Part shown: one piece after another, positions 14,044 through 22,329 of the stretch | Position numbering within the stretch: the first letter of the stretch is position 1 | Layout of the letters: each line of letters starts with the position of its first letter | Assembly: GCA_947625775.1 (NCBI GenBank) | Contig: CANQPM010000019.1 | Span: 1-61,090 of the forward strand | Direction: 5' to 3' | Source: an uncultured Lachnospiraceae bacterium | GTDB taxonomy: Bacteria; Bacillota; Clostridia; Lachnospirales; Lachnospiraceae | Length of the DNA: 61,090 nt | Position numbers and translations under genes: made by a program | The notes under the pieces: generated by a model | What the model was told of the DNA's origin: nothing | Databases searched by the model: none | What the model saw: only the letters and a program-made list of their open reading frames with translations

Positions 14044-16155
14044 ATGCAGAGATATATTTTGATATATATCCTTATGTTTGGAATTTTGTCAAGCGTAATA
14101 TGGGAATGTATAAATAAAAAATATTTGCAGGAAAATAGGAGGGGGGGGGTATTTTTAAAAACGCTCCTGTTTTTCTATGCCAGTCACTACTTTGTAATAT
14201 CGGCGGTTAAGATGTATCTTGGCGATAACAATAATTCGTTGTATGAGAGCTTTTGGGACATAGAGGCTATAACTTATATCCATTATAGTATTCCGCTTAT
14301 ATTAATTGGAATTATTCTTCCGGTATTAATCAAACTTATATTTCGGGCAAATGGAAGACAGTTTATTAGAATATTTGACTGTTCTCTTTTGGTTTTGCTG
14401 CTTTTTGCTTTTATATTAAGATGCCATATTAGTATTATGTGGTATTGCCTTATTTACGCAATATCATTTGTAATAGCGGCAATCGTGGCATTGCTGTATA
14501 AAAAAGATATTGAGTTTATATCCATAAAAGAATATAAAAGCTATATATCGGACGCATTACCTGTTATATGCGCATGTGTTATGACTGTAGGAATATATTT
14601 GCCAAATGAACTGTATCTGAACAATCCAGTGGAGTTTCCTGGCAGCTATTGGGTATTTCTTGTCATAATGATTATTGCAAGCCTGCTTACTGGTGCGGCG
14701 CTTATGCTTATGGGCTTATTGTTTTTGCCTAAACGCATTTATGGGGCGGTGAATATTCTGCTGTCAATTATGGTGCTTATGGGATATATACAGAATATGT
14801 TTTTGAATGGCGAGCTTCAAAGCATGGATGGAGTCGATCAGGTTTGGGAGTTTTCCACAAAGCTTATTAACGCTGTCATATGGATTGTCGTAATCATGGC
14901 CGTTATTCTGATAGGTCATAAAAAGAATGTGATATTCAAGGCATGCAAACTGTTGTGCTGGTATATTGCCCTTATACAGGCTTTTTCGCTTGTATATTTA
15001 GTTATAACAAGTGATTTGAGTACAAAGGAATATGCGGCGTTAACGAATAAAGGGGCGCTTCAGATAGCGGAGAATGACAATGTGCTGGTTTTCGTGCTTG
15101 ACTGTTATGAGGGAGATTGGTTTGAGGAAATTTTAGAGGAGGATGAAGACTTTACGGCGCCATTGGCTGACTTTACTTATTACAGGAATGGCACGGCAAA
15201 ATTCTTCCATACGGCTCAGGCCATTCCATATATGCTGACGGGAGTTGAGTGGGATGAAGCGCACAAAGACGATTACTATGATTATGCTTATGGAACCAGC
15301 GATTTGCTTAAGACAATATATGAACAGGGATTTGATTTAGGAATATATACAGCCCTTAGATATATTCCGGATTCGGTTTATCCTATGCTGCCAAATTATA
15401 ATGATAATATGGAGTATGAATATAATGTCACAAAAGTATTTAAGATGATGGTTAATGCGTCTTTGTACAAAATGTCCCCATTCTGTATGAAGTTAATGCA
15501 CTCTTATTATTCTGGCGACATCGTTAATTATATAGTAGGAAAAGATGCGTGGAATATAGAAAATGACTCACTTTTCCATAATTACCTGGCAAGTGAAGGA
15601 ATAAGTGTTCAGGAAGGACTTGACAAGGCATTTAGGTTTTATCATATGTTTGGCCTGCATGCACCGTTTTGCCTTACGGAAGATTTGAGATATGATGCGA
15701 CAGGACGGGAGAGTTCAATGCACTCGCAGGGGCGCGGCAGCATGAAAATAGTGTATGAGTATCTTGAACAGCTTAAGCAGCTTGGAAAATATGATGATGC
15801 CACGATTATTATAACGGCCGATCATGGTCAAGGTACGATTATGGATGATTCTTCAAGAAAATCAGGCGGACCGGACAGGACATCGCGACCTGTATTCATA
15901 ATAAAGGAGCCGTATGAGCATAATGAAGCAATGGTAATAAGTAATGCTCCCGTTTCCCAGTCGCAATTGGCGCCGACTTATATCAAGGCCGTAGGACTGG
16001 ACTGGGAAAAATACGGAAGAACCTTCAGCGAGATTTCAGAGGACGAGCAGATAGAGCGCAAAGTAGTTGAGTGCAGGACGGCGGATACCATATTCAGCGT
16101 AAACGGTCACGCCGCAGACTTGGACAGCTGGACAATAAGTGATTATATAGAATAA
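14044..16155 (+). CDS. Large membrane alkaline-phosphatase-superfamily protein with in-frame G9 tract (ON)
   Basis: I choose ATG 14044 because GGAGG ends 9 nt upstream; the GTG at 14011 has no site. The 703-residue protein has about ten hydrophobic segments in residues 1-322 and an extracytoplasmic phosphatase-like domain after about 345: Asp353 in VFVLDCYEG, probable nucleophile Thr390 in HTAQAIPYMLTG, His534 and His539, and Asp593-His594 in TADHGQG. It is a longer paralog of the protein at 4623-6335. Nine G residues at 14141-14149 encode residues 33-36; losing or gaining one would abolish the protein. The likely role is transfer or removal of a phospho/phosphono group on a surface polymer. 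Confidence 0.82.
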   Translation: MQRYILIYILMFGILSSVIWECINKKYLQENRRGGVFLKTLLFFYASHYFVISAVKMYLGDNNNSLYESFWDIEAITYIHYSIPLILIGIILPVLIKLIFRANGRQFIRIFDCSLLVLLLFAFILRCHISIMWYCLIYAISFVIAAIVALLYKKDIEFISIKEYKSYISDALPVICACVMTVGIYLPNELYLNNPVEFPGSYWVFLVIMIIASLLTGAALMLMGLLFLPKRIYGAVNILLSIMVLMGYIQNMFLNGELQSMDGVDQVWEFSTKLINAVIWIVVIMAVILIGHKKNVIFKACKLLCWYIALIQAFSLVYLVITSDLSTKEYAALTNKGALQIAENDNVLVFVLDCYEGDWFEEILEEDEDFTAPLADFTYYRNGTAKFFHTAQAIPYMLTGVEWDEAHKDDYYDYAYGTSDLLKTIYEQGFDLGIYTALRYIPDSVYPMLPNYNDNMEYEYNVTKVFKMMVNASLYKMSPFCMKLMHSYYSGDIVNYIVGKDAWNIENDSLFHNYLASEGISVQEGLDKAFRFYHMFGLHAPFCLTEDLRYDATGRESSMHSQGRGSMKIVYEYLEQLKQLGKYDDATIIITADHGQGTIMDDSSRKSGGPDRTSRPVFIIKEPYEHNEAMVISNAPVSQSQLAPTYIKAVGLDWEKYGRTFSEISEDEQIERKVVECRTADTIFSVNGHAADLDSWTISDYIE
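14141..14149 (+). repeat. Homopolymeric G9 tract near the start of the second membrane phosphatase-like gene
   Basis: Nine G residues read AGG AGG GGG GGG GTA in frame. The same local string (AGGGGGGGGGTA) occurs in the methyltransferase gene, where it is out of frame. A one-base change here would hit a stop within about 25 codons. Confidence 0.9.
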
Positions 16156-16209
16156 GGATATTAAGACATAAATGCACATATACTGATAAAAAAACAAGGT
16201 TTACAGCAT

Positions 16210-17580
16210 ATGGCAGACTTCCTCCAAAAAACAGACACCATCCTCTGGGGACCATATATGCTTGTTCTCCTTTTGGGAACAGGCATATATCTCCTCATCA
16301 AAATGAAATTCCTCCCCATCAGAAATCTGGGCTATGCCCTGAAATGCCTCATAAAATCAGAAAAAAACACAGACAGTGAGGGTGAAATCTCGCCGATAGC
16401 CGCGCTCACCACAGAGCTTGCCGCCACGATTGGCACAGGCAACATAGTCGGCGTTGCGACAGCCATGACGCTTGGCGGTCCAGGCGCGCTCCTGTGGCTC
16501 TTAATTTCCGCATTCATCGGTTTTTCAACAAAGCTTGCCGAAAGCCTGCTCTCAGTAAAATACCGCACAAAAAATATAAACGGGATTACAGTCGGCGGAC
16601 CGATGTACACGTTAAAGGCGGCATTTCCAAACAAAAAGGCAGGTGCAGTCCTTGGCGCGCTTTTTGCGTTTTTTGCAGTACTGGCGTCATTTGGCATGGG
16701 CAATATGGCGCAGTCAAACTCAATAACCTCGGCATTACACGAAGCTTTTTCAATACCCGTACATAAGACGGGCATAGTAATGTCCGTTCTCGTGATTCTT
16801 GTAATTCTCGGCGGCATAAAATCAATATCAAAATTTTCACTGTACATGGTGCCAGTCATGGCGCTTTTTTACATCATCGGCTCATTTGCGGTAATACTGG
16901 TAAATATAGACGGTCTTGCCGCAGGCATAAAGGAAATTGTCACAATGGCATTCTCGCCACGGGCGGCAGCAGGCGGAATAGGCGGCGCAATAATAGTGTC
17001 AATGCAGGACGCGATGCGCTATGGAATATCAAGAGGAGTATTCTCAAACGAGGCGGGACTCGGGGCAGGTGGCATAAGCGCCGCCGCAGCTGACACGGAC
17101 AGTCCCGTAAGGCAGGGATATATCAGTATGACAGGAATATTTTTCGATACAATAATCATCTGTACGCTCACAGGTCTTACAATCATATCCTCAGGCGTAC
17201 TCGGCAAGTGCGACGAGGAAGGCTTGCCAATCACAGGCGCCGCACTCACGATAGCCGCGTTTTCCACGGTATTTGGCGATATGGGGGCATATTTTGTCAG
17301 CATAGGAATAACTCTCTTTGCTTTTGCCACAATAATAGCATGGGAATACCAGGGCGAGCGTGCCTTTGAGTATCTTGTCCGCAACCCAAAGCTGTGCGCG
17401 GCGTACCGTTTCGCATACACCCTCGCCACATTTGTCGGCGCCGTCTGCACGCTGGAAACAGTCTGGTGCTTTTCGGACATAATGAACGCCCTTATGGCAG
17501 TGCCGAATTTAATCTGCATACTCGCCCTTAGCGGGGAAGCCTGTGGGGATATTTTAGAGTACGAGAAGAAAAAACGCTGA
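16210..17580 (+). CDS. Sodium:alanine/glycine symporter (AGCS family)
   Basis: The 456-residue membrane protein matches the AGCS family in length and in the signature block AALTTELAATIGTGNIVGVA (positions about 64-83), with GGPGALLWLL after it and FSNEAGLGAGGISAAAADT near 278-296. About ten to eleven membrane segments are predicted by eye. It imports alanine or glycine with Na+. Only a weak AAGG ribosome site precedes ATG 16210. It lies 54 nt after the envelope locus and could be co-transcribed with it, but a functional link is not evident beyond alanine being the amino donor for PhnW-type enzymes. Confidence 0.93.
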   Translation: MADFLQKTDTILWGPYMLVLLLGTGIYLLIKMKFLPIRNLGYALKCLIKSEKNTDSEGEISPIAALTTELAATIGTGNIVGVATAMTLGGPGALLWLLISAFIGFSTKLAESLLSVKYRTKNINGITVGGPMYTLKAAFPNKKAGAVLGALFAFFAVLASFGMGNMAQSNSITSALHEAFSIPVHKTGIVMSVLVILVILGGIKSISKFSLYMVPVMALFYIIGSFAVILVNIDGLAAGIKEIVTMAFSPRAAAGGIGGAIIVSMQDAMRYGISRGVFSNEAGLGAGGISAAAADTDSPVRQGYISMTGIFFDTIIICTLTGLTIISSGVLGKCDEEGLPITGAALTIAAFSTVFGDMGAYFVSIGITLFAFATIIAWEYQGERAFEYLVRNPKLCAAYRFAYTLATFVGAVCTLETVWCFSDIMNALMAVPNLICILALSGEACGDILEYEKKKR

Positions 17581-17604
17581 AAAATAAAATTTCTCCTCCA
17601 GCTA

Positions 17605-17631
17605 TAAAGTAAAACCAAAATTGTCCGATAA
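17605..17631 (+). promoter_or_regulatory. Sigma-28-type promoter for the flgM operon
   Basis: TAAA at 17605-17608, a 15 nt spacer and TCCGATAA at 17624-17631 match the TAAA-N15-GCCGATAT consensus except at the two end positions of the -10. It lies 64 nt before the flgM start codon. Confidence 0.65.
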
Positions 17632-17694
17632 ATATTACATAAGAAATAAATTCGCATGATTATGGACCATTCAAAGAAGGGAGGAGTCTTTGAT

Positions 17695-17976
17695 ATGCGT
17701 ATAGATGCTTACAACCAAATCCAGCAGTTTTACAAGAGCAGCAAGCTTAACAAAACCGAGGGGAAGAAACCCGCGGCGTCAAAATTTACTGACAAATTTA
17801 TGCTTTCCGATGCGGCAAAGGATGCCCAGCTGGCAAAGCAGGCGGCGGACAATGCCCCAGATGTGAGGGCGGAGCTTGTAAACCCGCTAAAGGAGCGTAT
17901 TGCAAACGGGACATATGAGGTCAGCACAGAAGACTTCGCAAGCAGGCTGCTGTCAAAATACAACGGTCTATTCTAA
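17695..17976 (+). CDS. flgM: Anti-sigma-28 factor FlgM
   Basis: The 93-residue protein begins MRIDAYNQIQQFYKS and ends with a helical segment (VRAELVNPLKERIANGTYEVSTEDFASRLL split over residues about 57-90) typical of FlgM, where the C-terminal half binds sigma-28. It holds sigma-28 inactive until the hook is complete and FlgM is exported. I chose ATG 17695 over an in-frame ATG at 17656 because GGGAGG precedes it. It opens the flgM-flgN-flgK-flgK-flgL-fliW-csrA operon, and a sigma-28-type promoter upstream gives feedback. Confidence 0.88.
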   Translation: MRIDAYNQIQQFYKSSKLNKTEGKKPAASKFTDKFMLSDAAKDAQLAKQAADNAPDVRAELVNPLKERIANGTYEVSTEDFASRLLSKYNGLF

Positions 17977-17994
17977 TATTTGTGAGGTATAAGC

Positions 17995-18522
17995 GTGGCT
18001 AGTTTATTAGAAAACTTGGTGAGCGTTTTGGACGAGGAGGATAAGGAGTACCAGAAGCTTATAATCCTCGCCGACGACAAAACGCCCGTCATAGTCAGGG
18101 GAGATATAGACAGCTTAGGTAAAATCACGGAGGATGAACAGGAAATCGTAGGCAGAATCCAGAAGCTGGAAAAACGACGAGCTAAAGCTCTGGCTGATAT
18201 TGCCAACGTAGTAAACAGGGATGTTACGACACTAAAATTAAGCAACCTGATTCAGATGCTTGAAAAAATGCCCGACCAGCAAAGCAAACTGGTCGACGTG
18301 CATGAGAGATTAAAGAAGACGATTGACAGCCTAAAGACAATAAATGCCAAAAACCAGATGCTTATTGAGGATAAGCTTGAGATGATAAACTTTAATCTTG
18401 ATATGATTACAGCACTGAAAACTGCGCCGCAGACAGCCAATTATTCTAAGGACGCATACACAAGCGGGGATAAGCTTGGTGTCTTATATCAAAATAATGG
18501 CGGCTTCGACGCAAAGCAATAA
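17995..18522 (+). CDS. flgN: Flagellar hook-filament junction chaperone FlgN
   Basis: The 175-residue protein starts at GTG 17995 (TGTGAGGT upstream) and is almost wholly helical, with LLENLVSVLDEEDKEYQKL at the N-terminus and a LIQMLEKMPDQQSKL-type core. These features, its acidic/basic heptads and its place between flgM and flgK match FlgN, the export chaperone for FlgK and FlgL. It acts in the cytoplasm at the flagellar export gate. No part is missing compared with the usual 140-180 residues. Confidence 0.85.
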   Translation: MASLLENLVSVLDEEDKEYQKLIILADDKTPVIVRGDIDSLGKITEDEQEIVGRIQKLEKRRAKALADIANVVNRDVTTLKLSNLIQMLEKMPDQQSKLVDVHERLKKTIDSLKTINAKNQMLIEDKLEMINFNLDMITALKTAPQTANYSKDAYTSGDKLGVLYQNNGGFDAKQ

Positions 18523-18547
18523 AGCGGAAATTATGAGGTGAGATACC

Positions 18548-20383
18548 ATGTCATTATTCGGGGCATTATATGTAGGTGAAGGCGGACTTAGAGCGTCTCA
18601 GAACGCGCTCAACACAGTAGCGCACAACCTTTCCAATATAAATACGCCGGGCTTTGTGCGCCAGCAGGTGGCACAGTCCGACACCACTTATACAAATCTC
18701 AGCCGAAACAAGAGAGGAAATGCAGTCCAGGTGGGCGCAGGCGTAAAATACGCAGACTGCCGCCACGTGCGCGACGCTTTCCTCGACGCGGCATATCGCG
18801 AGGAATCCGGCAGATATTCATTTTATGATGTATCATATTCGACAATTTTAGAGGTGGAAAGCATAATGGGCGAGTTTGACGGCGCGGCCTTTAAGGATTC
18901 GCTGTCAGGACTCTGGGAGTCAATGCAGGAGATTTCGAAATCGCCCAATGACGTCACAAATCTTTCCCTTTTTGTGCAGAGTGCATACACCTTTGCGGAA
19001 AATGCCGTGTCAATATATCAGGCGTTCGGCGAGTACCAGAACAACCTCAACACTCAGGTAAAGGACGCCGTAAATGAGATAAACGCAATCGGCGCGCGCA
19101 TCAGCGAGCTGAATAAACAGATCTCAAAGGTAGAGGCTGGCGGCATAGAGGGGGCGAATGACCTGCGCGACGAGCGCGACCTTCTCGTAGACACGCTCTC
19201 GACATACGGCAACGTAAGCTACACGGAAAACTCCGCGGGCGTTATGACGGTAATGTTCAACGGCGTCAATTTCGTCACGGAAAGCCGATACTTTGAGATG
19301 TCGATGCTCACGGACAAGGACACGGGCTTTGTCACGCCGTACTGGGAACACAACCTGATATGGGTTACTGATAAAGACGGTAAACGCGTGCAGGATTTCA
19401 AGTCAGCCATGGTTTTTGATCCGACGGAGGAGATAGCGACGAAGCGCGATACGGACATAGGCTCTCTGCGTGCGCTTCTGCTTGCCAGGGGGGATCATGT
19501 GGCGAATTACACAGACCTCACAACAGACGCGTGCACGGATGAAAAGCTTGACGCGCTCAACATCACGGCAGATGAGTACAATGCCTCATACGGGCTTAAA
19601 TATTATGACAAATATATAAGCAATTCCGTAATGATGAACGTTGAGGCGGAATTTGATAACCTTGTCCATTCTATTGTGACGAAAATAAATAATGTGCTCG
19701 CCGAGGCATGTGATCCTGCAAGCGGCTATCTGTGCAATGAGGACGGTACTCCGATGCAGATGTTTGAAAAGCTTGCAACTCCCGCGTATGAGCATGTGAT
19801 GCTTACGAACACGCAGATAAAAAACCTGACAAAGCTGGAGGACAGCCGCAATGTATATGTTGATGCGCAGGGCGGGCGGTACATACAGATTTGTGATGAG
19901 AACGGCTACCCGATAGCGAACAATTACTGGAAACTGATAGACGAGGAGCCAAACAGCGAGTTTTCGCTTTACAATTGCGTAAATATCAGGACAAACCAGG
20001 AGCTTATGCAGATTCCGTCGCTGCTGCAGTTTAAGCTGGAGGATGAATCAGCCGACTTCAATATCGGTGAAAGGCTTGTCAAGGCGTTTGAGGATCAGGG
20101 AATATTCCTCAATCCCCTCGCTACGGCGATGAGTGATTACGAGAATTGCTACATAGACTTTATGAGCCAGATAGGCACGTCGGGAAATATGTACCAGTTC
20201 CTGTACGAATATGAGCAGCTCGCGGTTGAAAACGCCGATAATGAGCGCCAGACAGTAATAGGAGTATCGCAGGAGGAGGAGCTGGAGCATATGATTATGT
20301 ACCAGAATGCCTACAATGCTTCAAGCCGCTATATAAATGTAGTCAATTCCCTGCTTGACGCGCTGATAGCCATGGCATCATGA
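18548..20383 (+). CDS. flgK: Flagellar hook-associated protein 1 (FlgK), first copy
   Basis: The 611-residue protein carries the axial-protein N-terminus (LRASQNALNTVAHNLSNINT with GFVRQ) and the FlgK C-terminus (NAYNASSRYINVVNSLLDAL). These helices form the D0 domain in the hook-filament junction. The middle is variable. A second, divergent FlgK follows 37 nt later, so the junction may be built from two different proteins or one copy may be specialised. It starts at ATG 18548 after GAGGTGAGA. It is secreted through the flagellar export system with FlgN as chaperone. Confidence 0.92.
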   Translation: MSLFGALYVGEGGLRASQNALNTVAHNLSNINTPGFVRQQVAQSDTTYTNLSRNKRGNAVQVGAGVKYADCRHVRDAFLDAAYREESGRYSFYDVSYSTILEVESIMGEFDGAAFKDSLSGLWESMQEISKSPNDVTNLSLFVQSAYTFAENAVSIYQAFGEYQNNLNTQVKDAVNEINAIGARISELNKQISKVEAGGIEGANDLRDERDLLVDTLSTYGNVSYTENSAGVMTVMFNGVNFVTESRYFEMSMLTDKDTGFVTPYWEHNLIWVTDKDGKRVQDFKSAMVFDPTEEIATKRDTDIGSLRALLLARGDHVANYTDLTTDACTDEKLDALNITADEYNASYGLKYYDKYISNSVMMNVEAEFDNLVHSIVTKINNVLAEACDPASGYLCNEDGTPMQMFEKLATPAYEHVMLTNTQIKNLTKLEDSRNVYVDAQGGRYIQICDENGYPIANNYWKLIDEEPNSEFSLYNCVNIRTNQELMQIPSLLQFKLEDESADFNIGERLVKAFEDQGIFLNPLATAMSDYENCYIDFMSQIGTSGNMYQFLYEYEQLAVENADNERQTVIGVSQEEELEHMIMYQNAYNASSRYINVVNSLLDALIAMAS

Positions 20384-20420
20384 TGTTTGACGCAGCAGGC
20401 ATGGTAAAGGAGGAAGGATA

Positions 20421-22316
20421 ATGCCATCAACATTTTTGGGATTAAATACATCATATACAGGTCTTGTGGCAGCCAACGCAGCCCTGAACACCACGGCGAA
20501 CAACATAGCAAATGTAGAGACTAAAGGCTATTCAAGGCAGCAGATAAACCAGAGCGCGGCATCGGCTATGCGCGCGTTTGCAAGCTACGGCTGCATCGGC
20601 GCGGGCGTTGATACGCTCGGCGCAGAGCGCATAAGGGACATATATTATGATGAAAAATACTGGAACAACAATTCAAAGCTTGGCGAGTACGAAAAGAAAT
20701 CATATTATGCAGAGATTATCCAGACATATCTGGAGGATGTGAGGGATACAAAGGCTGACGGCTCGCAGTCAATTGTAAAAGGTTTCACGACCTTGTTTAA
20801 CGAGTTCCACAATTCGCTTGAATCCCTTGCCACGCACACGGGCGACATAGATTATGCACGTACCGCTTTAAGCTATGGCGGCAACCTCTGCGAGTATTTC
20901 AATATATTGTACAACAATTTCCAGAAAATGCAGACAGACGTAAATGATGAGATTAAAATAGAGATCGACCAGATAAACAGCGTATCACAGCAGCTGTCCA
21001 CGCTTAACCAGCAGATAAATATGATTGAGGTAAACGGCACGGCAGTGGCAAACGAGCTGCGTGACAAGCGAGATCTCCTTATTGACCAGCTCTCAAAGTA
21101 CATAGACGTAAAATGCGAGGAGCGCGTAGTGTATAACGAGGCCACGGGCGAGGATTCGGGCTTGCGGGAGTATGTTGTGAGGATTGCGGGCGGACAGATT
21201 CTTGTCGACGGCAAAAATTACCGCCAGCTTGAATGTGTGCCCAGGGAGAGATGGCAGAAGGACAACCAGAATGACGTCGGCGGCCTGTACGACATACGCT
21301 GGACTGACACAAAGCAGGACGCCAATATCAGCGGCAAGACAGCAAGGGGAGAGCTTAAAGGCCTGCTCGAAATGCGTGACGGCAACAATAACGAAGCCTT
21401 CAACGGCACGGTCAGCTCCATGGATACGGTGGAAAGAACAGTCACCATAGAGGTTACTGACGATTACCTTAAGGATATGTCAAAAAGCACGCTCCCGCTT
21501 ACGGAGGGGCGTATTTCCATAGGCGGCAAATATTATTATTATGACAGCTATGAGGTACAGAAGCTTTCAAACGGCGAGTGCTTCTATACCTTCAAGATGT
21601 CCGATGTCCCTGAAAGAAATCCGCGGTTTGTGCCTATGGATAAGATTGGGCAGCCCGCGAAGATTGGAGACCAGATCAATTATCAGGGAATACCGTATTA
21701 TCTGGAACAGATGAATGAGTGGGTGCGCGAGTACGCGAGCATTTTCAACGGCTTATATTCGCAGGAGGGCGCGACAGACTATTTTGGACAGAATGAAACA
21801 GGCTCTGTATTCTTTACGGGCGACAGGGAGCTTGGCGGGCAGTTCGGGCTTGACGTGGAGCGCGGCGCGATGAAGTACAGTTCTACAGATGAAGGCTATT
21901 TCCAGCTTACGGCGGGCAACTTTAATGTTTCAAAGCGTCTTGAAGATGAGCCGCGGTATATGGCTACGCATACGATATACACGGACGGCGAATCGAAGTA
22001 CGACATAATAGAAGACCTCATTGATCTTTCTACGAATATTGACAAAATGCAGTTTCGCGGCTGCAGCGCGGAGAGCTTTCTTGAATGTCTTATGGGCGAC
22101 TCGGCATTGAACGCAAGCAGCGCGGAAAATTTCACGGCGGTATTCTCAAAGATAGAGGAGTCCATAGAAAACGACCGTTTATCCATCAGCGGAGTGGACA
22201 ATGACGAGGAAGCGGCTAATATGATGAAATACCAGACGGCGTTCGGCTTGGCAAGCAAGATGATTTCGGTGCTGAACGAGTGCTATGAGCAGCTGATACT
22301 TCAAACGGGAGTATAG
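20421..22316 (+). CDS. flgK: Flagellar hook-associated protein 1 (FlgK), second tandem copy
   Basis: The 631-residue protein also has a FlgK-type D0: GLVAANAALNTTANNIANVE with KGYSRQQ at the N-terminus and YQTAFGLASKMISVLNECYE at the C-terminus. The ELRDKRDLLIDQLSKY segment near residue 210 is a FlgK landmark. It differs strongly from the first copy in the exposed middle part. Start ATG 20421 follows AAGGAGGAAGG. The pair is an ancient duplication rather than a recent one, judged from low similarity outside the terminal helices. Confidence 0.9.
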   Translation: MPSTFLGLNTSYTGLVAANAALNTTANNIANVETKGYSRQQINQSAASAMRAFASYGCIGAGVDTLGAERIRDIYYDEKYWNNNSKLGEYEKKSYYAEIIQTYLEDVRDTKADGSQSIVKGFTTLFNEFHNSLESLATHTGDIDYARTALSYGGNLCEYFNILYNNFQKMQTDVNDEIKIEIDQINSVSQQLSTLNQQINMIEVNGTAVANELRDKRDLLIDQLSKYIDVKCEERVVYNEATGEDSGLREYVVRIAGGQILVDGKNYRQLECVPRERWQKDNQNDVGGLYDIRWTDTKQDANISGKTARGELKGLLEMRDGNNNEAFNGTVSSMDTVERTVTIEVTDDYLKDMSKSTLPLTEGRISIGGKYYYYDSYEVQKLSNGECFYTFKMSDVPERNPRFVPMDKIGQPAKIGDQINYQGIPYYLEQMNEWVREYASIFNGLYSQEGATDYFGQNETGSVFFTGDRELGGQFGLDVERGAMKYSSTDEGYFQLTAGNFNVSKRLEDEPRYMATHTIYTDGESKYDIIEDLIDLSTNIDKMQFRGCSAESFLECLMGDSALNASSAENFTAVFSKIEESIENDRLSISGVDNDEEAANMMKYQTAFGLASKMISVLNECYEQLILQTGV

Positions 22317-22329
22317 GAGGGAAAAATAT

